Made by a program: the position numbers and the translations under genes
Origin: Archaeoglobaceae archaeon
Lineage (GTDB): Archaea > Halobacteriota > Archaeoglobi > Archaeoglobales > Archaeoglobaceae
Assembly: GCA_026988525.1 (NCBI GenBank)
Contig: JALSLC010000027.1
Location: 1-45,001, forward strand
Length of the DNA stretch: 45,001 nucleotides
Direction of reading: 5' to 3'
Shown here: positions 1 through 7,447 of the stretch, piece after piece
Position numbering within the stretch: position 1 is the first letter of the stretch
Layout: each line of letters starts with the position of its first letter
The notes under the pieces: generated by a model
The model's database searches: none
Told to the model about the DNA's origin: nothing
The model's input: only the letters and a program-made list of their open reading frames with translations

Positions 1-2
1 TA

Positions 3-131
3 ATGTTAGAACCAGAGAGAGTTAAGTTAGTTGAATTGGCTATCTCGGACTATGACAAGATACCTGAAATAATTAACAGTTTTGTAGAGGAGGTAAAGAA
101 GGTTGGACCTAATCCGTATAAGGGATTTTAG
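3..131 (+). CDS. MvhD/FlpD-like iron-sulfur subunit, C-terminal 42 residues only
   Basis: The frame is open from the left edge to TAG at 129-131, so only the tail of the protein is visible. The tail reads LEPERVKLVELAIS and ends GPNPYKGF, which matches the C-terminal end of MvhD/FlpD, the small [2Fe-2S] electron-transfer subunit that hands electrons to heterodisulfide reductase HdrA. It lies 13 nt upstream of an HdrC/HdrB-like gene in the same operon, which fits. The methionine at position 3 is probably internal, because the family is about 130-140 residues long. The cysteines that would bind the cluster are outside the window. Confidence 0.75.
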   Translation: MLEPERVKLVELAISDYDKIPEIINSFVEEVKKVGPNPYKGF

Positions 132-144
132 GAGGTGATTTATT

Positions 145-1329
145 TTGGATGTAGAAGAAATGTTAGAAACTTATTTTGAAAGAATAAATGAAATTCCGAA
201 TTCAGATAAATTTATTCAGTGCATACAGTGTGGCACATGTGGAGGTTCCTGCCCGTATGGAATGGGTACTCTCTTCACTCCAAGAAGGATGATTCTTGCA
301 GTTAGAGCTGGAATAGTTGATGAAGTTTTACAAAGTGGAGCTCAATGGCTTTGCACATCTTGTTTTACATGTAGTTTGAGATGCCCCAGCCAAATACCAA
401 TAACAGATGCAGTAATCCCAGCTTTAAGAGAACTATCCCTACTTGAAGGCAATCCACCTGAGGAGTTAGCCGCAGCTTTAATGAATATAACAAGGTATGG
501 AAATTCATTTAGAGAATCACCCAGAAAAAGAGATAGATGGATAAAAGAGGTGGATTTTGAAGTACCTTTAATTTCAAAGAAAAAGAAAGCAGAATACTTG
601 TTTATAACTGAATGTTTTGGAGCTTATCATAGGAGATGTAAGGAAATAACAAAGGCTTTTGCAAAGTTAATGGATTTGCTTGGAACAGACTATGCAATTC
701 TTGGTAATGAAGAGAGATGCATTGGAGACTTAGTCAGACTTTGCGGTGAATTTGGTTTGTTTGAAGATTTGGCTGAAAAGAATATTAGGGTGTTTGAAAA
801 GTATGAATTCAGTAAAATAGTAACACACGATGCTCATGCCTACAATGCACTACTTAGAGAGTATCCAAGATTTGGATTTAAAAAAGAAGTGGTTCATCAT
901 ACTCAGTTTCTATACAACAACCTTGAAAAACTGAAAGAAATGTTTGGTAAGCTCGATTACACAGTTACTTACCATGATTCCTGTTATGTCGGTAGAAGAA
1001 ACGGTATTTACGAAGAACCTAGGGCAGTTATAAAGGCTATACCGGGAGTAAAATTTGTTGAAATGAAGAGAATAAAGGAGAATGCACTGTGCTGTGGTGG
1101 TGGAGGCGGAGGAGTTTGGCTCGATTCCTTTATAAAAGATCACATAAAAGAGAGGCCGGCTGAGAGTAGAGTTAAAGAGGCAGCATCTGTTGGGGCCGAC
1201 GTTCTCGTTACTGCTTGCACTCTTGATGTTCCAATGTTTGAGGATGCTTTAAAAGTTACTGGTTTAGAAGGGCAGCTTGAAGTTAAAGACATTTCTGAAA
1301 TTATTCTTGAGGCTATAGAAAATAGTTAG
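145..1329 (+). CDS. HdrC/HdrB-like (HdrD-type) Fe-S oxidoreductase, 394 aa
   Basis: A cytoplasmic Fe-S protein fusing an HdrC-like ferredoxin domain to an HdrB-like CCG region. Residues about 26-37 (CIQCGTCGGSCP) and 70-81 (CTSCFTCSLRCP) give two [4Fe-4S] sites. The second CCG repeat is intact: DSCYVGRR, then ALCCGGGG, then VTACTLDV. The first CCG repeat has lost its ligands: the expected CCG position reads ERCIGD and the expected CPxC position reads THDAHA. It should therefore hold one non-cubane-type site, not two. The start is TTG at 145, with GGAGGTGA at 131-138 at good spacing; the next methionine is further in. It sits in one operon with MvhD-like, EtfBA and HdrA, so it is probably the Fe-S electron exit or entry module of an ETF-linked complex. 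The exact substrate is unknown. Confidence 0.85.
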   Translation: MDVEEMLETYFERINEIPNSDKFIQCIQCGTCGGSCPYGMGTLFTPRRMILAVRAGIVDEVLQSGAQWLCTSCFTCSLRCPSQIPITDAVIPALRELSLLEGNPPEELAAALMNITRYGNSFRESPRKRDRWIKEVDFEVPLISKKKKAEYLFITECFGAYHRRCKEITKAFAKLMDLLGTDYAILGNEERCIGDLVRLCGEFGLFEDLAEKNIRVFEKYEFSKIVTHDAHAYNALLREYPRFGFKKEVVHHTQFLYNNLEKLKEMFGKLDYTVTYHDSCYVGRRNGIYEEPRAVIKAIPGVKFVEMKRIKENALCCGGGGGGVWLDSFIKDHIKERPAESRVKEAASVGADVLVTACTLDVPMFEDALKVTGLEGQLEVKDISEIILEAIENS

Positions 1330-1340
1330 GGGGTGTTGCA

Positions 1341-2096
1341 ATGAAAATTTGTGCTATACTCAGGTTGGTTCCAGATCTCGTTGAAGAAATTGAAGTTGAG
1401 GAAAATGAGATAATTCCTTTCAGATACATGCCAAATGAAAGAGATGAACACGCTGTAGAAGAAGCAATAATTTTGAAAGAAAAAACTGGTGCAGAAGTAG
1501 AAGTTATCGGAATAGCTGATTCAGAAAACGAAGCTGATTTGGATGAAGGACTTGGTATGGCAGCTGCTAAGGGAGCTGATAAACTTTACAAAGTTGTACT
1601 GGATAGACCAACGTATAAAAGATGTGAAATTGCAAAAGCTTTAGCTGATTTTTTGTCAGATAAAAATTACGACTTGATATTGACAGGTATCCAAGCAATA
1701 GACTCGTATGCTGGCAATCTTGGAGGCATTCTTGCGAGATATATGGATTTACCCTACATAGGTGGTGTAGTCGAAGTTAATGTTTCCAATGGAAATACTA
1801 TCGTTAAAAAAGAACTTGGTGGTGGTTTACTCGCAGAATACAAACTACCCTTACCAGCAGTAGTAAGCGTAGTTTCTGCAGAAAGGCCTTTGAAGTTTGT
1901 TCCATTCACAAAATTAAGACAAGCAATGAAGAAAGCGAACATAGAGGAAGTAGAGCTTGAATTACCCGAAATAGAGGGTGTAGAAGTATTAAAGTATGAA
2001 GTACCTCCAGAACCAGAAATAACACTTATTGAAGGAGATGTTGAAGAAGTTGCTGATAAGCTTATTGAAGCTCTAAAAGAGTTATCTATACTGTGA
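1341..2096 (+). CDS. etfB: Electron transfer flavoprotein beta subunit (EtfB)
   Basis: 251 residues, the usual length for EtfB. It opens with the family pattern MKICAILRLVPDL and has the central AIDSYAGNLGGILARYMDLPY segment (the equivalent of the QxIDxDxxQ region), followed by the VVSVVSAERPLKF strand. EtfB pairs with EtfA to form a flavin heterodimer that moves electrons between dehydrogenases and a quinone, ferredoxin or Hdr partner. The gene follows the Fe-S oxidoreductase by 11 nt and precedes etfA by 10 nt, so the four genes are surely co-transcribed. GGGGGTG lies just before the ATG. Whether this ETF bifurcates, which needs a second FAD in EtfB, cannot be decided by eye. Confidence 0.92.
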   Translation: MKICAILRLVPDLVEEIEVEENEIIPFRYMPNERDEHAVEEAIILKEKTGAEVEVIGIADSENEADLDEGLGMAAAKGADKLYKVVLDRPTYKRCEIAKALADFLSDKNYDLILTGIQAIDSYAGNLGGILARYMDLPYIGGVVEVNVSNGNTIVKKELGGGLLAEYKLPLPAVVSVVSAERPLKFVPFTKLRQAMKKANIEEVELELPEIEGVEVLKYEVPPEPEITLIEGDVEEVADKLIEALKELSIL

Positions 2097-2106
2097 GGTG
2101 ATCAAA

Positions 2107-3021
2107 ATGAAAGTTTTAGTTTTTGGAGAAGTTGTAGATGGCACAATTCAAAATATAACTTATGAACTTGTTGCATGTGCAAAAAAGCTTGGAGAGTACT
2201 TAACCTTGGTAACATCAGATGCTGACGTCAGCTCAATTGATGGAAGAGTTATAAAAGTAAATGCGGGAGAAACTAATCCTTGGCACTACAAAATAGTTGA
2301 AAAAGTAATAGAAAGAGAAAACCCTGATTTAATTTTATTCGGTAACACCTCAAGCAGTGTAGATATAGCTTCTCAACTCTCTGCTAAATTGCCTGTAGCA
2401 ACTTCTGTTTATGAAGTAAGTGCTGAAAATGGAGAAGTCATTGTAAAATCTCTGTCATATGGTGGTAAGATTATAGTTGAATTAAAACTTACTACTCCAG
2501 CAATAGCTGTTGTAAATGTAGGTAGCTATAACGCTGAGGATGGCAAAGGTACTGCAAGTGTTGAAGAAATTGAAATAGATGAACTGGGTGTTAGGGATGG
2601 AATAGAGTTCTTGGGATACATAAAACCAGAGGAAGAGGACGTCGATATATCTAAGGCTGAAGTTGTCGTTTCAGTTGGAAGGGGCATAGGTGATGAGACA
2701 AACATAGAAATGGCTGAAGAATTGGCAGAACTTCTTGGAGGAGTAGTTGCTGGTTCAAGACCCATAATTGATCAGGGATGGCTACCAAAAACGAGACAAG
2801 TTGGAAGAAGTGGTAAAACAGTTACCGGTAAACTTTACTTAGCTCTTGGTATAAGTGGTGCTACCGAGCATGTTGAAGGTGTTAAAGCTAAGAATGTTAT
2901 AGCTGTAAACACGGATAAAACAGCTCCTATTTTTAGAGTATCCAGATTGGGTATTGTGGCTGATGTAAACGAGCTATTACCAACTCTCGTAGATAAAATA
3001 CGAGAGATCAAGGAGGGATAA
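2107..3021 (+). CDS. etfA: Electron transfer flavoprotein alpha subunit (EtfA)
   Basis: About 304 residues. The C-terminal FAD-binding domain is clear: VVSVGRGIG near residue 190, RPIIDQGWLPKTRQVG, then LALGISGATEHVEGVK and IAVNTDKTAPIF, which together form the ETF-alpha signature. The upstream frame also offers GTG at 2098, but that codon lies inside the GAGGTGAT ribosome-binding site at 2095-2102, so ATG 2107 is the better start. Partner of EtfB. The gene ends 3 nt before hdrA, so the ETF is translated together with an HdrA rather than with an ETF:quinone oxidoreductase. That suggests electrons pass between ETF and the Hdr-type Fe-S/flavin proteins in this operon. Confidence 0.93.
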   Translation: MKVLVFGEVVDGTIQNITYELVACAKKLGEYLTLVTSDADVSSIDGRVIKVNAGETNPWHYKIVEKVIERENPDLILFGNTSSSVDIASQLSAKLPVATSVYEVSAENGEVIVKSLSYGGKIIVELKLTTPAIAVVNVGSYNAEDGKGTASVEEIEIDELGVRDGIEFLGYIKPEEEDVDISKAEVVVSVGRGIGDETNIEMAEELAELLGGVVAGSRPIIDQGWLPKTRQVGRSGKTVTGKLYLALGISGATEHVEGVKAKNVIAVNTDKTAPIFRVSRLGIVADVNELLPTLVDKIREIKEG

Positions 3022-3024
3022 AAT

Positions 3025-5019
3025 TTGCTCAGAATAGGTGTTTATATCTGTCATTGCGGACGAAACATTGCAGACAAAATTGATGTTAAGGAAGTTGTGG
3101 AGTTTGCAAAATCTCTTGATGGAGTAGTTGTGGCAAGAGACTACAAATACATGTGCTCTGATCCCGGACAAGACTTAATAGTCAAAGACATAAAAGAGTA
3201 TGGACTTAATAGGATCGTAGTAGCTGCTTGTAGCCCAAATCTTCATGAAAGAACTTTTAGAAACGCCTGCAAAAGAGCCGGATTAAATCCCTTTCTTTTT
3301 TATATGGCTAACATAAGAGAGCTTGATGCATGGGTAACTGAAGATAGAAAAAAAGCAACAGAAAAAGCAAAAAGATTTGTGAGGGCGGTTGTAAATAGAG
3401 TTAAATTACAGAAAGAGCTTGAAGTCGGTAAAACAAAGATAAATCCAAATGTTTTAATAATTGGGGGGGGCATAGCTGGAATATCTGCTGCTTTAACTCT
3501 TGCAGATGCGGGAGTTCATGTATATCTTGTTGAAAAAAGCCCAAGTATTGGAGGGAATATGGCTAAATTTGATAAAACTTTTCCAACTCTCGATTGTTCT
3601 GCTTGTATTTTAACTCCTAAGATGACTTCAGTAAAGGCTCATCCAAATATAACTCTTCTTACATACAGCGAGGTTGAGAGTATTGAAGGATACGTAGGCA
3701 ATTTCCACGTTAAAGTTGGAAGACTACCGAGGTATGTTAGAGAGGATAAATGTACTGGATGTTATCAATGCATAGAAGATTGTCTGTATACAGAACCCAT
3801 TTTCCCTTCAGAATTTGATGAAGGAATAGGTAAAAGAAAACCAATACATATTCCCTTTCCTCAAGCGGTACCTCTTGTCCCTCAGATAGATGGAAATTTG
3901 TGCATGTGGCTTTCATCAAGGAAATGTCCCCGCTACTGTATGGAAGTTTGTGAGCCTAAGGCTATAGACTTTAAAATGAAGTATGAAACTTTTGAATTTG
4001 ATGTTGGAGCAATAATTGTTGCTACAGGTTACAAACCTTTTGACCCATCAAAGATACCTCAGTATGGTTATGGAATTTATGATAATGTTTACACTTCACT
4101 GCAAATAGAGAGAATGCTCAGCTCAACTGGACCCACTGGCGGAGAAGTTTTGCTTAAAGATGGGAGAAAACCAAAAAGAGTAGCAATAATTCACTGTGTG
4201 GGTAGTAGAGATGAAAACTACAACAGATATTGTTCCAAAGTTTGTTGCATGTATTCAATAAAATTAGCTCATCTCATAAAAGAAAGAAGTGGGGCTGAAG
4301 TGTTTAACTTTTATATAGATATTAGAGCGGCTGGAAAAGCTTATGAAGAGTTTTATAGAAGAGTTCTTAGCGAAGGAGTTTATTTTGTAAGAGGTAGAGT
4401 TGCATACGTTACAGATATACCTGAAAACGAAAAAGAGGAAAAAGAAGTTGAAAAAGGCAGATTGATAGTAGTTGTAGAGGATACATTGCTTGGCAAAATT
4501 AGAAGAATTCCTGTAGATATGGTTGTTCTTTCTGTGGGACTTGAACCATCAGATGGTGCTGAGCAGATAAAAAGAGTTTTAAAACTTTCTTGTTCGGCGG
4601 ATGGATGGTTTGCAGAGAGACATCCAAAGTTAGCTCCAGTTTCGACAAATACGGAAGGTATATTCATAGCCGGATGTGCTCAAGGTCCAAAGGACATACC
4701 GGAAACCGTAGCTCAAGCTCAGGCTGCTGCGGGTGAAGTACTCTCCCTTATACAGAGGGGTGAGATTGAGCTTGAACCAAGTATAGCTTACGTTGACAAA
4801 GAGAAGTGTAGTGGTTGTGGAGTTTGTGTTCCTCTCTGTCCATTCAATGCAATAAGTTTGAAGATGGATGAAAATGGAAAACTTAGATCTGAGATAAATC
4901 CAGCATTGTGTCAAGGATGTGGAACTTGCGTTGCAGCCTGCCCAAGCAAAGCAATCAATCAAAACTTATTCAGTAGAGAGGAAATTCTTGCTGAAATTGA
5001 AGGTTTAATAAAAGATTGA
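3025..5019 (+). CDS. hdrA: HdrA-type flavin/iron-sulfur subunit, 664 aa
   Basis: A heterodisulfide reductase A homologue of normal length. The order is: N-terminal ICHCGRNI domain; a Rossmann FAD site (IIGGGIAGISAA, about residues 146-157); the HdrA insertion with LDCSACILTPKM; an Fe-S segment (CTGCYQCIEDC, then CPRYCMEVCEPKA); a second flavin-domain half; and a C-terminal 2x[4Fe-4S] ferredoxin (CSGCGVCVPLCP and CQGCGTCVAACP, about residues 598-645). HdrA is the flavin-based electron-bifurcating or confurcating centre of Hdr complexes. The TTG start at 3025 follows AGGAGGGA at 3011-3018. Its neighbours (MvhD-like, HdrC/B-like, EtfBA) suggest a complex exchanging electrons among ETF, ferredoxin and a thiol/disulfide or other acceptor. 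That stoichiometry is inference. Confidence 0.93.
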   Translation: MLRIGVYICHCGRNIADKIDVKEVVEFAKSLDGVVVARDYKYMCSDPGQDLIVKDIKEYGLNRIVVAACSPNLHERTFRNACKRAGLNPFLFYMANIRELDAWVTEDRKKATEKAKRFVRAVVNRVKLQKELEVGKTKINPNVLIIGGGIAGISAALTLADAGVHVYLVEKSPSIGGNMAKFDKTFPTLDCSACILTPKMTSVKAHPNITLLTYSEVESIEGYVGNFHVKVGRLPRYVREDKCTGCYQCIEDCLYTEPIFPSEFDEGIGKRKPIHIPFPQAVPLVPQIDGNLCMWLSSRKCPRYCMEVCEPKAIDFKMKYETFEFDVGAIIVATGYKPFDPSKIPQYGYGIYDNVYTSLQIERMLSSTGPTGGEVLLKDGRKPKRVAIIHCVGSRDENYNRYCSKVCCMYSIKLAHLIKERSGAEVFNFYIDIRAAGKAYEEFYRRVLSEGVYFVRGRVAYVTDIPENEKEEKEVEKGRLIVVVEDTLLGKIRRIPVDMVVLSVGLEPSDGAEQIKRVLKLSCSADGWFAERHPKLAPVSTNTEGIFIAGCAQGPKDIPETVAQAQAAAGEVLSLIQRGEIELEPSIAYVDKEKCSGCGVCVPLCPFNAISLKMDENGKLRSEINPALCQGCGTCVAACPSKAINQNLFSREEILAEIEGLIKD

Positions 5020-5020
5020 A

Positions 5021-5068
5021 ATTTTTTATTGTTTTTATTCTATTGATATTTTTATGATATTTTTATTG
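5021..5068 (+). terminator. T-rich termination region after hdrA
   Basis: Several runs of five to six T occur just after the hdrA stop (ATTTTTTATTG, GTTTTTATT, ATTTTTATG, ATTTTTATTG). No stable hairpin is visible. Archaeal RNA polymerase commonly stops at such oligo-T runs, so this is the likely end of the ETF/Hdr transcript before the separately regulated MFS gene. Confidence 0.5.
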
Positions 5069-5092
5069 ATTGCTTAAGTGATACCTGGGCAA

Positions 5093-5127
5093 TAAATATA
5101 TATACTGTTCGGTTACCGAACAATCTA
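5093..5127 (+). promoter_or_regulatory. TATA box and palindromic operator of the MFS exporter gene
   Basis: A TATA-like stretch AAATATATATAC (5094-5105) is followed directly by an inverted repeat TGTTCGGT-T-ACCGAACA (5106-5122). Its arms are perfect 8-bp repeats around one base. The ATG at 5128 is only 5 nt further on, so the transcript must start within or next to the palindrome. A dimeric repressor bound here would block initiation, as is common for drug-exporter genes. The regulator is unknown; the winged-helix gene just downstream (6681) is one candidate. Confidence 0.7.
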
Positions 5128-6573
5128 ATGAATTCTACGAAGAACAGTTGGTTGGCTTTAATCCCTGTTGGAATGGGACTATTTATGGTATTATTAGATG
5201 CGAGTGTTTTAAGAGTTGCTCTTCCAAAGATAACTCAAGATTTTCATGCTACAATGTCGGATGTGCAGTGGATATCCAATTCATATACTTTGACTATGGT
5301 TTCTTTACTTGTTTTAGCTGGAAGGATTGGAGATATAGTTAGAAGAGATAAGTACTTTATCTCCGCTATGGCTATATTTACAATTAGCAGTTTTTTATGT
5401 GCTCAGGCATGGAATGTACCTTCTTTAATTGTTTTTAGAGCTTTACAAGCAGTGGGTGGAGCCATGCTTAGTAGCAACGTTTTAGCTATAATTACTGAGC
5501 TTTTTCCACCTGGGCAAAGAGGAACTGCTATGGGTCTAAATTCTGTAATGACAGCTTCCAGCTTTACATTGGGCCCAATAATTGGAGGGTGGCTTACAAC
5601 CAATCTTAGCTGGCACTGGGTTTTCTATCTCAATGTACCAGTTGGTATTATCTCTATTTTACTGGCCTCTACACTCCTACCACCGTTAGAGCCAAAAGAA
5701 AAAGTACCTATTGACGTTTCTGGGGCTATAATGCTTGGAATATTTTTAGCTCTTGTAACTCTCGGAATAACTAACGGGAGAGTCTGGGGTTGGTGGAGCA
5801 GGAAAACTATTGCGTGTTTTTTAGTTTCAATACCGTATATTGTTGCTTTTATTGAGAGAGAGCTAAGTGTTGATTATCCAATATTGGATTTGAGCTTATT
5901 CAGAGTAAAGAACTTTAGTGTTAGTATTTTAGCAATATCTATATTGTTTTTCGGTTTATCTGCTTCCCTATTTGTTCTACCATACTTCTTGCAGGGTATA
6001 AAAATGTTAACTGCAGAGGAGTCTGGATACTGGATGGTGTCAATACCTTTATTAAACACAATTTTTGCACCCTTAGCGGGTAGGCTTAGTGATAAAATAA
6101 ATCCAAAGTACTTAATGTGCTTAGGACCTTTATTTTTCGCTTTAAGTCTTCATTACTTAACCAATGTGAGCATCGATGTTACTTACTGGACTTTTTTTAT
6201 AGAGTTAATACCCATGGGTATTGGAATGGGTTTGCTAATGTCCCCATCCTACAATGTAATTATGAACTCAGTACCAAGAGAAAAAGTTGGTATGGCCAAT
6301 GGAACTGTTAGATCTATAAATACCTTATCTCAAGCTATGGGTGTTGCTGTGGGTGGTGTTTTAATTGCAAACAGAATGGATGAACTTACTGGATTAGGTA
6401 GCTTTTTACCAGATCCCGGAACTATGAACTTGCTCAAAATCATGGCTAAAAACAATCCCTTGCCTTTTATATCTCTTGTTAATGGTTTTGTTGACAGTAT
6501 GCACTATGTTTTTTCACTTGTTGTCTGGTTGCCTATTTTGAGTTCTTTAATAATCTTTTTGTTCATCGATTAG
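5128..6573 (+). CDS. MFS drug/proton antiporter, DHA2 (14-TM) type
   Basis: 481 residues, very hydrophobic and consistent with about 14 membrane helices. Family motifs are visible: LLDASVLRVALPKI in the first helix (DHA2 motif D1), GRIGDIVRRDKYF (motif A in the loop after TM2), FRALQAVGGAMLSS (motif B) and TLGPIIGGWLT (motif C, typical of antiporters). It probably exports a toxic organic compound in exchange for protons across the cytoplasmic membrane; the substrate cannot be read from sequence. There is no Shine-Dalgarno site and the ATG is within a few bases of the expected transcription start, so the mRNA is likely leaderless. It stands alone, with its own operator, and is followed 107 nt later by a possible regulator. 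Confidence 0.9.
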   Translation: MNSTKNSWLALIPVGMGLFMVLLDASVLRVALPKITQDFHATMSDVQWISNSYTLTMVSLLVLAGRIGDIVRRDKYFISAMAIFTISSFLCAQAWNVPSLIVFRALQAVGGAMLSSNVLAIITELFPPGQRGTAMGLNSVMTASSFTLGPIIGGWLTTNLSWHWVFYLNVPVGIISILLASTLLPPLEPKEKVPIDVSGAIMLGIFLALVTLGITNGRVWGWWSRKTIACFLVSIPYIVAFIERELSVDYPILDLSLFRVKNFSVSILAISILFFGLSASLFVLPYFLQGIKMLTAEESGYWMVSIPLLNTIFAPLAGRLSDKINPKYLMCLGPLFFALSLHYLTNVSIDVTYWTFFIELIPMGIGMGLLMSPSYNVIMNSVPREKVGMANGTVRSINTLSQAMGVAVGGVLIANRMDELTGLGSFLPDPGTMNLLKIMAKNNPLPFISLVNGFVDSMHYVFSLVVWLPILSSLIIFLFID

Positions 6574-6680
6574 ACAGATTAATAAAACTACATACTTACT
6601 ATACATTCATTATGAAAGACTATGGAAAAGTAAAAATATCTTAGTGGGACAGCAATAATCTGTTAAAAAGGTGATGAAGC

Positions 6681-7196
6681 ATGGTCAAACGAGCAAAACT
6701 TGTCAGCGATATAGTTGAAATCGTGCCAATATTATACCTTTTCTCCACTAAGTTGTATAGAGACGTTTATGAAGCTTTACTCAGCGAATGGCTTACCTTA
6801 GACGAGCTTGTTGATAGATTTGGTGAAGGGGCTGAAGAAGCTTTAAAAATACTAAAGAGTGCTGGAATGCTACAAATGAAATGGAGAATGCCCTCTTCTC
6901 CATCAGAGTCTCCTAAGAAGGAATATCACGTTAGCTATACTCATCTAAGTGCAAACTTTTACATATCTTTAAAAGATTTTAATAGAATACTTGAAGTTGT
7001 ATTTATGCCCGAAGATGAATTTGAAAAAATAGTTTCGAATATAATAAATGAAATAAAAGCTGGTAGAATGTCTGTACCTCACATAAGTAGAAGCTTGGGT
7101 ATGGAGGGTTTAGTAATAAGGGCTGTTGCTAAGAGGTCTTTAAAATTGAATGTTAAAGGTCAACTCGTTGAGCTTGCCAAAAATGAAGAAATTTAG
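6681..7196 (+). CDS. Winged-helix (ArsR-like) transcription regulator, 171 aa
   Basis: A cytoplasmic protein whose N-terminal half reads as a winged helix: RDVYEALLSEWLTLDELVDRFGEGAEEALKILKSAGML, then a charged wing ending KKEYHVSYTHL. The C-terminal half (about residues 90-170) is unfamiliar and may be a dimer or sensor part. The start is well set by AAAAAGGTGATG ahead of ATG 6681. Its position after the MFS exporter suggests it could control that gene, but it overlaps the DUF504 gene downstream and may instead belong with the RNA-modification genes. I recognise the general fold, not a named family. Confidence 0.7.
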   Translation: MVKRAKLVSDIVEIVPILYLFSTKLYRDVYEALLSEWLTLDELVDRFGEGAEEALKILKSAGMLQMKWRMPSSPSESPKKEYHVSYTHLSANFYISLKDFNRILEVVFMPEDEFEKIVSNIINEIKAGRMSVPHISRSLGMEGLVIRAVAKRSLKLNVKGQLVELAKNEEI

Positions 7197-7446
7197 TAAA
7201 GAGAAATCCATACGGGATATTTTAAACAGATTGAAGTGGGATAATTCCTTTGATTTTTCAAAGGTAGAAGTAGTTTACATTGATAGAGCCAAAAACTCAG
7301 GATTATCTAGTGTATCTGGAGAGGAAATAGAAGATGTAGGGCATAAATTTTTATTTTTAATTGGGGATGTAATGATTCCAATGCACAGAATTGTAGAAAT
7401 AAAGTACTCAGGTAAAACAATCTGGAGTAAGTTTAAAGAGGATTAA
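7183..7446 (+). CDS. DUF504 / UPF0248 family protein, 87 aa
   Basis: Small conserved archaeal protein: SIRDILNRLKWDNSFD near the start, VEVVYIDRA in the middle and IPMHRIVEIKYSGKTIW at the end match the DUF504 (MJ1316-type) pattern. ATG 7183 gives the normal family length; the frame could be extended to 7150, but those 11 residues do not look conserved and would overlap the upstream gene more. It overlaps the end of the regulator gene by 14 nt and stops 1 nt before the methylthiotransferase, so it is translationally linked to both. Members are thought to act in RNA metabolism, but no reaction is known to me. Confidence 0.85.
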   Translation: MKKFSKEKSIRDILNRLKWDNSFDFSKVEVVYIDRAKNSGLSSVSGEEIEDVGHKFLFLIGDVMIPMHRIVEIKYSGKTIWSKFKED

Positions 7447-7447
7447 C

